The notes beneath the pieces were generated by a model, which did not search any database, had not been told where the DNA came from, and was given only the letters and a program-made list of their open reading frames with translations. A program made the translations under genes and the position numbers. DNA of 64,000 nucleotides from Actinostola sp. cb2023 (taxonomy: Eukaryota; Cnidaria; Anthozoa; Actiniaria; Actinostolidae), in contig JAUJYZ010000458.1 of the NCBI GenBank assembly GCA_033675265.1, positions 124,001 to 188,000 on the forward strand. Direction: 5' to 3'. How positions within the stretch are numbered: the first letter of the stretch is position 1; every line of letters starts with the position of its first letter. This document shows positions 1 to 10,800 of the stretch, in pieces.

Positions 1-548
1 GAGCAGAAGATGTTCGTTTTTTGGCCGGGTTTTGTTTTTAGAAGTTATCGCACTTGAAGTTTTGATATAAATAATAATACCTGGAGTTGCTTTTTTGTTT
101 TGTTTTTAATGTTTTCAATCATTGTTCTTCCTCGCTTGATGAAGTACTGAAGTCAGACGACGAAACTGATCTGAAATTTCACTAGATTCTGATTCTTCAC
201 TAGAATCACTTTTCGGCCGACATTGAAAGCAAAACAGTTTTGAATCTGACGTCAAATTCCTATTGTGTTAGACGCGACATGATTGGTTAATCGTGCGGAA
301 TTTTTAATGAGTGTTCTATTTTTAGCCCAATTTGTGCATTTGATGTCACACAAACCCGCTATGTCAGTTTGCAATTATACAGTCTCCGTGCTGCTCACTA
401 GTATCTTTATAAAAAAAATTATGTACTTATCTTGTTTTATCATCATGTATCAGAAGAAATGATATAATTTATTAATCAATTAATCAACTGACCAATATAA
501 ATGGAATTATCATAGTGAAAATATATAAATATATTGTTTCAATTATAG
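1..548. other. 5' flank of the HECT gene
   Basis: AT-rich sequence without a clear exon on the plus strand. It ends in a good splice acceptor (TTATAG at 543-548) for the HECT gene. On the minus strand 118-251 is an open, Ser/Glu-rich stretch described separately. The upstream exon of the HECT gene is not recognisable here and may lie left of the window. Confidence 0.4.
118..251 (-). CDS. possible terminal exon fragment, Ser/Glu-rich with one CxxC
   Basis: Read on the minus strand from 251 to the stop at about 118-120, this is open for about 43 codons. It contains FCFQC followed by an acidic serine-rich run (SDSSEESESSEIS) and a basic end. The low-complexity acidic composition looks more like protein than the surrounding AT-rich DNA, and an AG that could serve as acceptor lies just upstream. 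Family unknown. It could equally be chance; there is no second copy in the window to compare. Confidence 0.2.
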
Positions 549-2599
549 AATGTGCATCTGGATCTGCATGTGCTTCAAATGAATCAACACCACCAATTCT
601 GATGAAAACTGTTAAAGCCCCTGCCACTGCTCTTGCCAAAGCCCCTGTCAAGTCATTTGCTGATTATAGAAAAAACAAAGGGAAGCAGTGGAAAACAAAA
701 GTCACAAAATCTAAAAGCCAGGAGAGTGAGAAAGAAAAAGATGTCTTAATAAATATCGGCATCATGGAATGGAATGAAAAGGAGAATATCCTCAAAACAA
801 AAAGAGGTAAAAAACTTGTTTTGAGGGTTGACCAAGCAATTACCTACCAGGCCCTTAAGAAGGAAGCTGAAGATAAATGGAAAATATTCCATAGCAACAT
901 GTACGATCCAGAACAATCATATAACCTCTTATATGAAGATGGTTCGAAGGCTGTTTTCCTGCCTGGATCAACAAGTGAAGAATTCACATTAAAGAAATAC
1001 CAACAGGAAATTCAAAAAGATTTCAAGAGAATATCACTCTATTTGGTGACCGATGAAGATTACAAAACATCAATTGGTGAAGGTGAAAATGATGATGAAG
1101 AAGAACTGATGAGCTCTGCCTTTGAGACCAGTGAATCCAAGAGATCTAAACGTTCCAGTTCACCAATTGATGTTACTGTTGCTGTGCCTAAAAAAAAGGG
1201 AACTTTTTCTGCATCTACATGTAGTTCATCTTCCACTTCTGCATCTACCTCTACTTTGGTCAGTCAATTAAATGAAATAATAGGTCTGGACCAACAACTT
1301 GCACAACAACTGCAAGACATGTATGATCACGAGGATGAAACAACCATTGCAACCACTAGCAAAAGCCAGAATGGAGCTGACAACGAAGAATTCGCCATCA
1401 CTGACTCATCGTCACTCATAAATGCCTTGAACAGCAAAGTAGATACCTCAGGACAGTTTTATATGGTTTTGAGAAGAGGATCTGATCTTTTCCGAAAACT
1501 GTCAATTTGGAAAAGGGTAGCAAAGAGAGATGATGTGGCAGAAAACTATCCCTTGAGAATATGTTATGCTGCAGAAGAAGGAATAGACACCGGGGCTATG
1601 TCTAAGGAGTTTTTTACTGTTACACTGCAGCAAATTGGTTCCACAATGTTTCCTAGTGGTAGTCCAATAGATTCCACCTTTCATGTCCACAATGGAAATT
1701 TTCGCACCTGCGGAAATATAGTGGCAGCCAGCCTTGCACAGGGAGGCCCTCCGCCTAGCTTCATGGAAGAAACAGTATATGATATGATGGCTAAATCCAA
1801 TGTTGATCTTTTAAACATTGATGTGGAAAAGCACTTAACAACTGGTGATAAGACATTGATACAGTCAATCAAAGATGACCTGGCCTCCAACTCTGACACC
1901 ATTGTTGACCATGGATACACTGGCCCAATTAATTCTTCTCATATGGAAGATATTGTGAAATCTATTGCTGTATCCATTGTCTCAAAGAGGGAAGTGTACT
2001 TGAAAGAATTCATGGAGGGGCTTAACAACTTTGGTGTTGCAGATGCAATCAAAGCACATCCAGATGTTTTGAAGGAACTTTTTGTGATTCCATCACAAAA
2101 TAGTATGAAAGTTGATGCTAATTACCTGTTTTCCATTTTGGTACCACACTATTCACCACAGGGCAGTACTAGACGACAGACAGAAGAAGCGATGATGGAT
2201 TCTTTTCAGGATTTGCTGTTTCGCATTGAAGATGGGAAAAGTTTGCCTTCACTTGCCGAACCAATAGCATGGATTGAAGAGCATCCATCCTTAAGCACAG
2301 ATGACTCTTCAGCTGAACAGCCTGAAGAATACCATACTGCTGATTTCTCAGTTCCTGGAGTTATGGGTTGGCTAACAGGCCAGAAACACAAGCCATTAGG
2401 TAATGAAAGCTTTACAATAGATGTCCAGTTTAATCATGACTGTATGACTGACAACCCAAAGCATACACTATGTTTTCCCATTGTTGGAGCTTGTGCCAAG
2501 CATATATCCATGCCAGTAGAACACATGAAAACATCCGCCAACTTTGATGAAGTATTCTTCTTGGCCTTTGGTAAGGGACAATCCTTTGCAAGAGTTTGA
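549..2599 (+). CDS. HECT-domain E3 ubiquitin ligase-like protein (G2E3-like), 5' end probably in an upstream exon
   Basis: An open frame of about 680 codons. The frame extends back to 515, but its first codon there is GTG; a splice acceptor ends at 548 and the first in-frame ATG is at 602. I therefore place the exon start at 549, phase 1, with the initiator either upstream or at 602. The N-terminal part is basic (KSFADYRKNKGKQWKTK). A compact region at about 760-1060 (including LVLRVDQAITYQALKKEAE) looks like a beta-grasp-type fold. Acidic and poly-Ser linkers follow at 1090-1260. The HECT domain runs from about 1480 to the stop: N-lobe motifs YAAEEGIDTGAMSKEFF and GNIVAASLAQGGPPP, and a C-lobe with the likely catalytic Cys at codon 2492-2494 in GACAKHISMP. 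Family role: the HECT cysteine accepts ubiquitin from E2 and passes it to a substrate. G2E3-like HECT genes are very common in invertebrate genomes, often beside transposase genes. Linkage to the neighbouring integrase gene is inference. Confidence 0.8.
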
Positions 2600-2808
2600 A
2601 TCATTTATAAATACAGTATGTATATTGATAATAATCAATGTTGATCATGTCTGTAGTTTTACTATACTAAATACATGTACATGTAGTTTCTTACAGAGCA
2701 TTGATTGCATGGTAACATACATATATTATACCAGTAGTCATCTCTCAAGGGGAAGTTTAGTGAATGTTTGTTACTGTTTATGATAAAATTATTGAGTAAT
2801 CAAGTATA

Positions 2809-2896
2809 GAGTACAAACACTAAATAGCACTAATTAAAGGAAAGGAAGAAATAGTTTTTTATTAACATCAATTGGTCCTACCAAGTGTTTGTGCTC
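2809..2896. mobile_element. 88-bp TA-flanked MITE
   Basis: The ends are GAGTACAAACACTA and an imperfect complement reading AAGTGTTTGTGCTC, each bordered by TA. It is a shorter, diverged relative of the 3377-3523 element, sharing the GAGTRCAAACACTA end. TA duplication suggests a Tc1/mariner-type transposase acting in trans (inference). Confidence 0.55.
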
Positions 2897-3376
2897 TATT
2901 AATTAGACAACTTGGTTGAAATAAGACAAAGAGCTAGTTGGCTTAAAGAGTTGAAAAGTTGAATTAATGAATAATTATTGGTTTGAATAGGAATACATAT
3001 TGTAACTTACAAAAATGAATGACTCAGTGATATGATTTAATTTTAGATTACAAAACTTTATCCATAGATTAGCTTAGAGTTGTATATAGCTAATAATTAC
3101 AGATTGTCAGTCAGAGTACGTCAGTCAGAGTACATGTACATGCTACTTGGCTGAGTAATAGAGCTACATTGATATATTTAAAAGTATGTTGTCTTTTAAA
3201 ATACATTGTAGATTAGACAGTTGAGTTATACCCATTTACATTTCTATATTCATTCAGTTTCACCTCCAATTGGATAGGTTTGGCCCATTTCAATTAATTG
3301 AATGCTAGTCACTAGGCACTTAAAACTGAATGGTAAACAACAAAAAATGGACATATTTTAATAATTTAAAAGGTTA

Positions 3377-3523
3377 GAGTGCAAACACTAAAACCGTGAA
3401 ACAGTACTAACTAATTAGTACTAAATAGCACCAATAAAACAATAGAAAACAAAAGACATTGCACTATATATATTTAGTGCTAATTAAAGTTAGCACTGTT
3501 TCACGGTTTTAGTGTTTGCACTC
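3377..3523. mobile_element. 147-bp TA-flanked palindromic MITE
   Basis: About 29-bp near-perfect terminal inverted repeats begin GAGTGCAAACACTAAAACCG; TA lies directly outside both ends (3375-3376 and 3524-3525). The interior repeats TTAGTACTAAATAGCACC-like words. There is no coding capacity. Confidence 0.75.
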
Positions 3524-4762
3524 TACTGTTGTTAAGAATATATATATGTTATATTCTTAGACTATCGAATTTAAATATAATGTAAAAAATATATTTATGA
3601 TAATTATAAAATCAATAATTTTGATTTTTTTGTTGATTAAAAGTTATATAAAATTTGTTGTGGCTTAAAATGATCTTTGGTTGAATTTAATTTGAACGGT
3701 TCAAATTTAAATTCAATATGAACACCTTTTATTACTAAGGTTTAGGGTTAGTATCAGGGAAGAATTTAGTGATCAAGTGACCGAGTGAGACTGGAACTGA
3801 ATCTATGAATTCTAATACGCAACAAAATAATTGGTGTTTTAGTGGTAAATCGAGAGGTCAGAGGTTTAAACCTCAGTCAGGTAAGAAACAAATATGTTAA
3901 TGTTATTTTTTTTAGATACCGGTAGATAAGATACATGGCAGCTTTGAAAGAAGGGAGTGGTGAAAGAGATAGTGAGATATGAGAGAGAAATAATGTTTGT
4001 AATGTACGGTGTAGAGCTTAATTGCCTAGACCACGAGTCCTTTTTCTACACTGTAAAGGCGCCACTATTTATAATATAGCAATGATATAATGCACGCTCT
4101 GATTGGCTAATATATCTATCAACTATTTCCCCATGGGTTGCACGCTATTTCTGAATGCTATATTATAAATCAATTAGTCAACGATTGTTCATGCGCCCAT
4201 TGCATTATAGACGCACTCCACAAAATATAAAGAACAATTAACAAGCTAGAGTCATACTAGGCTATGGTCATTCAAATGCAACCAAGTACGCAGACCAAAG
4301 TAAACCAGTGGTTTGCTTTGATATGGTTTATAGCTCAGTTGTCATGTACAGGTTTAATACAGGAAGCCCATCCACATCACATTGAGTTATACTTTATATT
4401 TTGTGGCTATTTTGCCTCCGCAGCACTAGTTTGTAATGTTTATCACCTGTTTCCAATGCTGAATCTATTCTTAGTGTTCGTTTGCAGTCCAAACAATCAT
4501 ATTCCCTTCCCTACCCCTGCTTAGTGAATCTGCTGTCAAGCCAGCAGTAGATTTGGAATTCTGTGACGTCAAAATGACGTCAATCCGATTCTGCTGCTTC
4601 CAATCTGCTGCTGGTCGAATCTGCTGCTGGCAAATCTGCTGCCAGAATCAATCTGGTCCCATTCAATAAATTAATCTTCCAGCATTGTCAGACTAGTCAC
4701 AGTTGTCTATGTACATTAGTGATTTTGACACAAACTATTCACATCATTCTATGGATTTCTTT
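3524..4762. other. non-coding spacer between the convergent HECT and integrase genes
   Basis: AT-rich, no convincing exon. At 3829-3885 is a short stretch with tRNA-like A and B box words (TTTAGTGGTAAATCG, then GGTTTAAACC), possibly a SINE remnant. At 4069-4170 an inverted repeat pairs ATTTATAATATAGCA with TGCTATATTATAAAT. At 4524-4650 the word ATCTGCTGCTGG recurs in degenerate form. Confidence 0.4.
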
Positions 4763-6605
4763 TTAATTGACTCCATTTTCAGCAACATCAATGAGCTGTT
4801 GGTACAGTTGATATGATTCCTGCCAGTCACTTGGTTGGGTGATTCCAAGGGCTCTTTGAGCATAGGCAAAATATTCTTGATGCTCATTAATTTCATCATC
4901 CTGAATAATGTGTGCAGAAATATAATCAATTTCTGCTGGATTAACTTGTAGAAGAAGATTGGATGTACCTCCATGATGTTCTGGCAAATAAAATAGTGAA
5001 TCTGGCCGACCTCCCACTGTGTCATGCCTTGATTTGCGAATAACATGTGTGTTCCAATGATCTTTAACAAAATTTAAATCCTCTTGAAGAACACCTGAAA
5101 AACAATACCAGAGGCATTCCATTTTTGATTTTGAAGAAGAGTCTATGATACCCTGAGATTCCAAATCTTTAAAATAGTTTCGCCACCATATTGATCTATT
5201 TCTAGCATAAAAAGACCACCATCCTTCAATCCTCTGGTTCCTGGGAGATGAAACATAACGGTGAGCATCTGGGTTTTCACGGAAATATGATTGCATTGAA
5301 GCTGCCAATCCATTCTCTGTTCCAAGATCAGTAACTAACTCCACGGGACATCCTTGGAGTTCTTTTACAGCATCAATATAATATCTAGCAATATTATTTG
5401 GTGAATTGTTTGAACGGGTGACCTCGAGCCATAAAATCTTACGGCTGAAACCATCAATGGCTCCATGGATTGCAAATCCAAAAGGCTTGATCTTGTCATA
5501 GCCATCCATGTGCCAAGCATAATTAGGCCCTGGATTTTGATATACCCGTCTCTTCAAGCGGTGGGCTTTCCTTGATTCAGTACCTTCAGGATCCAATTCT
5601 TTTAGTACATCTTGCACCACTATCCGAGGAACTCTCAAACCTTCCATCTCAAGAGTGTGCCAAACTGTCCTGTAGCCACCTGAGGACCCAGGGCCATTTA
5701 TAATCTCAGTGACACGGGTTCTAACTCTTTCAATCATATTCTCTGAATTTTCCTTACTTGCAAAATCTCTTCTTCTTAGACCATAACTTTTCAGTCGCCT
5801 TAATAGTGTACTATAACTTATTTCATGCCCATGTCGTTTGGACATAAACAGTAGAATCTCTTCATAACTAAATCCTCTTCCAAAATAGTACTTCAGGATA
5901 CTTTCCTCATCAAAGTCATCATCTGCAGAATCTGACTCCACTCCACTGTGTGCTACATGTACATCTGAAAGTACAGAATAGCCTATTGGTAAACAACAAA
6001 ATATAATAAAGCACATACATACAATCATACTTTATTGTACATCCCAATCCGGGCTATTTAGTTACAATGATAATAAATAATATATACATGTCATAATACT
6101 GTATAAGAATGTAACAATATTACATGTATAATTAAACAAAATGTACTAAATATATTGTAATAAATATACTGGCTTTTAAAGATTTCTAATTTCTACCAAG
6201 GTGGAAATGGAATGAAATATAAAATCCCAAATTTCATTAGGATTTGCATAGGAAATGTGCTGGATCTTCTCATAGTTAACTATGATCTTCTGGATGGCAT
6301 TTTAGAAAACATTTTATAAGCTTATTTGTATAAATGCAATTTCTCCTGTGTCACACATTATGAGTTGTAACCCAACGATTACTAATATTGATTGAGCTGC
6401 TCTTTTCATTTCTTGAGTTCAATTTGACACTGCTGCTTGATTTAAGGAGAGTAGTTTTGGCCAAGGTATCCCACGTGCGATCGATAGTCTAGTGCACGTC
6501 AGTAAAATTACTTAGATCAATGCGTTTATACGACTTACCTTTTCCACATTTCGAACAGAAATTGTCTCCACTTTGTATACTTTCCCCGCATCCAGAACAG
6601 AACAT
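4763..6605 (-). CDS. integrase-like DDE protein with N-terminal zinc ribbon (two exons)
   Basis: Coding exons are 6605-6539 and 5964-4763 on the minus strand, joined across a 574-bp phase-1 intron (donor GTAAGT, acceptor TTTCAG). The frame runs through, giving 422 aa. Exon 1 encodes a CxxC...CxxC zinc ribbon. Exon 2 opens with an acidic linker, then a helix-turn-helix-like region (GFSYEEILLFMSKRHG, SYSTLLRRLKSYGLRRR) and an RNase H-like integrase core. The catalytic triad I propose is the Asp in WHMDGYDK, the Asp in LVTDLGTENG and the Glu in RNQRIEGWW, with 33 residues between the last two, as in IS3/retroviral-type D,D(~35)E enzymes. The C-terminal part is Trp/Tyr rich (WWSFYARNRSIWWRNYF). 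Putative 'integrase core' proteins of this kind are widespread in cnidarians, sponges and fish; their relation to IS3-like eukaryotic transposons is my inference. The frame and triad are intact, so the protein may be active. No terminal repeats enclosing it were found. Confidence 0.8.
5965..6538 (-). other. intron of the integrase gene
   Basis: 574 bp, GT...AG on the minus strand, AT-rich. It holds no ORF or repeat that I recognise. Confidence 0.6.
6539..6605 (-). CDS. zinc-ribbon first exon of the integrase gene
   Basis: A 67-nt exon: 22 codons from ATG (6605-6603) plus one base, then donor GTAAGT (6538-6533). It encodes MFCSGCGESI followed by DNFCSKCGK, a four-cysteine zinc ribbon. The single leftover G completes a GAT codon with the next exon, restoring exactly the frame of the integrase exon. 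That match is the main reason to join them. Confidence 0.7.
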
Positions 6606-6689
6606 TCTCAAAACACTATTTAAAAATATATATAACTGCCAACTCGAGGGACAACTCGAGGTAGTCTGTATATAGACACTGATGCAGTC

Positions 6690-6869
6690 CGAAAAGGTGA
6701 GTAACCGCTGACCAATGGAGAGAGAACAATGGAGAGAGAATGGTCAGCGGTACGTGCAAGGTGCGGGTGTTGGGGTGGTCAACCTCAATCTCGAGCCCAG
6801 AGTCTGCCGGCTTTTGGTCAGCGGGTTGGCGCCAAAAAAAAAAGCCGGCAGACTCTGGGCTCGAGATTG
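6690..6869. repeat. two adjacent hairpins
   Basis: An imperfect dyad (CCGCTGACCA ... TGGTCAGCGG) encloses a doubled GGAGAGAGAA word at 6706-6758. At 6787-6869 a longer stem pairs CTCGAGCCCAGAGTCTGCCG with its complement around a short loop. Probably MITE remnants. Confidence 0.55.
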
Positions 6870-6892
6870 GTGTAAAGTGGGTTTCCTGTGAC

Positions 6893-7300
6893 GTGCCGGT
6901 TATTGTGTAGTGCCGTGGAAATTGGTTCTTTTGCCGTGCCGGTTATTGTGTAGTGCCGTGGAAATTGGTTCTTTTGCCGTGCCGGTTATTGTGTAGTGCC
7001 GTGGAAATTGGTTCTTTTGCCGTGCCGGTTATTGTGTAGTGCCGTGGAAATTGGTTCTTTTGCCGTGCCGGTTATTGTGTAGTGCCGTGGAAATTGGTTC
7101 TTTTGCCGTGCCGGTTATTGTGTAGTGCCGTGGAAATTGGTTCTTTTGCCGTGAATTTATTGTGTAGTGCCGTGGAAATTGGTTCTTTTGCCGTGAATTT
7201 ATTGTGTAGTGCCGTGGAAATTGGTTCTTTTGCCGTGAATTATGAATGAATGAATGAAGTTAATTGTGTAGTGCCGTGGGATTTGGTGTTGCCGTGACAG
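6893..7300. repeat. 43-bp tandem repeat, six copies plus three 42-bp variants
   Basis: The unit begins GTGCCGGTTATTGTGTAGTG and repeats exactly every 43 bp from 6893 to 7150. From 7151 a variant beginning GTGAATTTATTGTG repeats at 42 bp, then degenerates into GAATGAAT simple sequence by about 7250. Confidence 0.9.
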
Positions 7301-7311
7301 TTATGGGCCAC

Positions 7312-7572
7312 CGTAGAAAAATCTGTCCGTTTTTTTTGGATGAAAGTTTTGGAATCACTTTAGATTGACATAATTCATAACCTGAGCAAGTTTTAGCAAA
7401 ATCGTTGGAGCTAAAGCACGGCCGCATGAAAACAACCAAAATTAAGCACGGAAATTAGCTCCAACGATTGCTTTCGCTCCAACGATTTTGCTAAAACTTG
7501 GTCAGGTTATGAATTATGTCAATCTAAAGTGATTCCAAAACTTTCATCCAAAAAAAACGGACCGATTTTTCG
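7312..7572. mobile_element. foldback/palindromic element
   Basis: Arms of about 100 bp: AATCACTTTAGATTGACATA near 7350 is mirrored near 7520. A short AT-rich loop lies at about 7415-7458. Both ends carry an eight-base A or T run next to CCGT/ACGG. Non-coding. Confidence 0.75.
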
Positions 7573-7803
7573 CAATATTCAATTTTATCCAAAATATTGA
7601 GTTTACTTAAGTTATAATATTATTTTTTTAAATGTTCTGCAGTGCAATCGAATTATATTGTTTTATAGGTGAATGAAAGCTCTAATAGTTGCCAATGTTT
7701 TATGGCAATTGCATAAAAGCAGAGGAAGTTATGACCCAAAGTTTGTCATAGACGAGTGCGCCGAGAATGATAACGGAGTCACCTTAAATACAAGTTTACC
7801 TAC
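7573..7803. other. breakpoint region at the truncated 3' side of copy A
   Basis: Homology between copy A and copies B and C stops at about 7783, just inside intron 5 (TTAAATACAAGTTTA). Left of it the DNA is unrelated to the other copies, and exons 6-8 are missing. Confidence 0.6.
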
Positions 7804-7890
7804 CTGTTGCTGCTGGTTGCTAGATACATATACCTGGTTACTAGGGGCCACTGGTGCATTACTGCCATGTGCCACGACATAAACTGCAGG
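7804..7890 (-). CDS. copy A exon 5
   Basis: 29 codons, PAVYVVAHGSNAPVAPSNQ... ending QQQQ, between TTATAG and GTAGGT. It is the last exon of copy A; B has AQGS where A has AHGS. Confidence 0.8.
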
Positions 7891-10800
7891 CTATAATTTA
7901 CAAGTCATTAATATGTATTATTATCTGATTGACACGGTTTTCTTTGTTCTTTGTAGGGTTTTATATCCCATTCCATCATTACGGACTCACGCTATTTTGG
8001 TAAGTATAGAGTGACTTTAAGACATGTTTTTTCATGTTTTTCTCCACTAAATAGGCACAGCTTTTGTAGCCTGTGTCACGTTTGTGTTTACCGAGAATCC
8101 TTCAGGTATTGTGGGGTTTTGAATACATTATATAGTCGAACTATATGACCATCAGAGTACCGTGTTTGTTTGTCCTTCGATGGCCCGATGTGATGACCTA
8201 CATAAACTTTATTGAATACTCCGCCCCGTAGGGTTATAGAATGCATGTGTCCAAGTTCAACGTTTAGCGATTCACAACCCCTTTTGAAGGACAAGCAATT
8301 CCCATTTGGGATTTTTTTTATTTTTTTGAACTTATGAGCCAGCGGCTGCAAAGGGAAAACGGAGCCCCGTCAGGGGAATTATCGAAGGACAAACAAACAC
8401 GGTACTCTGATGGTCATAGTTCGACTATAAAATGTGTTCAAAACCCCACAATACCTGAAGGATTCTCGGTAAACACAAACGTGACACAGGCTACAAAAGC
8501 TGTGCCTATTTAGTTGAGAAAAATAAATGAAAAAACATGTCATAGAGTCATTGGGCTCCTGAGGGTCGTACGGCGAGAGTACTGCCTCCTCCGCATGCAA
8601 CCCCTTTTTGGAGTTGCATGCGGAGGAGGCTAGGGCGAGAGGGAAACCAAAGACAACGTGGAGAAGGACGGTGGAGAGTAAACAAAATAAGACAGGGTAG
8701 GCAAGCTGAATGTCAATAAAGTGGTGGCGCTGAACAGGAAAAGTTGGACATATAATGTAAATGCCTTAATATATATGCGTCTACTGGGCAAAGAGAGATC
8801 ATTGATGATGATAATGTCATCTCTATAAACCTGAAGTTTCTGTGTGTTTCTTATTTTTCAATTGGGACTTTTAAGTTAAAACATCATAAATATATATTTT
8901 TGTAGTTATATGATTGAGTTTCCTCAACCCAAATTTATTGATAGACCAAGCTTTCGGGATAATAGCCCATCATCAGGGTTAGAATAGTCAATCTTCAGTT
9001 ACAATCAAGGGAGCACGGCAGAATATTGTTTTTATCCGTTGTAAACTCGATTAATTACTCAGGATAAAATCCGCTGAACATAAGCATGAAGGCGCACGAA
9101 CGTGCCGAGCATAGCGCGAGATATTCCGTTCGGAAAGTATAGCGCGAGATATTTGTGGCCAGCGGTTTATTTTACTAATCAAAAAACAGTGGATCGTACG
9201 AAAATCGGACTCAAACAATATTCTGCCGTGCTCCCTTGTTACAATCAGCTGTTACAAACAAAAAACGCGTGTACACATACGTGCGCGCGCATAACGTAGC
9301 GCGTGCTAATCATATGCACAGACAAATAGAATGTAAACAATTACAGATAAGTAAATAAAATAAATAACATAATTGAAAAGATAAATAATACTGCAATGAG
9401 TTACATGATAAAACACAAATTACAAGCTAACATTAACATTTGTTAATCAATGGAATGGAATTGTTGGGAAGAATTATACCGCTGTCTCTATTGGTGATGG
9501 AATTAGTGTTCTCAGTGAGTGAAAGAGAAGGGGTAGGAAGGCCTGGCAAGGAAGGAGGAGGGAGATCGAGTCCTGATTGAAGAAATGTCAAGAAAGACTC
9601 AACTGAATTCCTTGCAAAACCTTGTGATAATGCAACATTGCATTTATCAGGATCAGGTGCTGTTTTCATCCCAAACAGTATATACTTAAGTGTCATTGTC
9701 TGAGAAAACCGGGCAGAGTTGAAAGATGGGGGTCGGCCGATTCCTTTCAAATTGCTATCATTTATTACCTATAGGAATAGATTAAGAATGGTCGTATTTA
9801 AAGTTTGGTTCAGGCTTTTGCTCGAAAGTTGACCACCCCCCCTTGTTTTGCATCAAAATCGCCCTGAAAGACGCTAAAATTTCGGGTCACTTTGGCGCTC
9901 TGTAAAACTCATATTACATGATTTTCTATGATACATTTAGTTTGGTTGTAATATTTAGCCTATGTAGAGCTGGGTTACATGCAATAATGGCAAATTTTCG
10001 AAAAACATCTTATTTTCACTTCGAGTTAAAAGTCAGTTGTCGACGGCCTTCGGCGGTCGACTAAATTTAAGCCATTTTATGGAGGTCCGTTCCTAAAAGT
10101 GCGGCAGTTTATTTTCTTAATTTAGCCATTTTTAACAAGTTTATTCTTTCCTTTCTTGATTTCCAAAAACTCTTACTCGGATATTTTCAACGACTTCGCG
10201 TGAGCAGCCTCCGACTCTTCAAGGTAGTCGGCTCTTTTCCCGTCAAATTTTGTTTGTTTATCATCAATAAGTCGGACTTGGTTCTTCGTATACTGTCTTT
10301 TTAACCGCAAGCCACTCTTTAGTGCTTTAAAAGACCTTAAAATCTTACAAGAACATGATAAAAGGTAAATAGCTTCGTTTCACACATACTAATTAAGTCA
10401 ATAAACACTCAGTCAGTCAATTTCAGCAGATTGTGTGACAGAAGTGTTTGATCGCGATTTTGCGGGAAAACAAGGGTTTCAAGCTCTCGCTATGTACAAC
10501 ATATTACAATCCAATCAAAAGAAATATATGTATTAATGCCTAGATGGATTTATTCAGTAAATCATACCATTATTAAACATTTGAGAGTTCGTCCGCAAAT
10601 CATCATTTAGAATCTGTATGTCAACAGCGACACTAAATGAATACCTAATTACTTCATTGAACATGGCCACGCATCACTAATTTAAATTTGGCTGTATTCA
10701 CCGTTAAAGTAGCATTGGATTGCTGATACAATAGTATTGTAATATCTTGTAATCCAGTGAGTTAAAAATGATTTGATATACAACAAATCAACAAACTAGT

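Noticed and set aside
4264..4524. 86-aa hydrophobic plus-strand frame
   Set aside because: No homology recognised, no splice context, AT-rich spacer composition.
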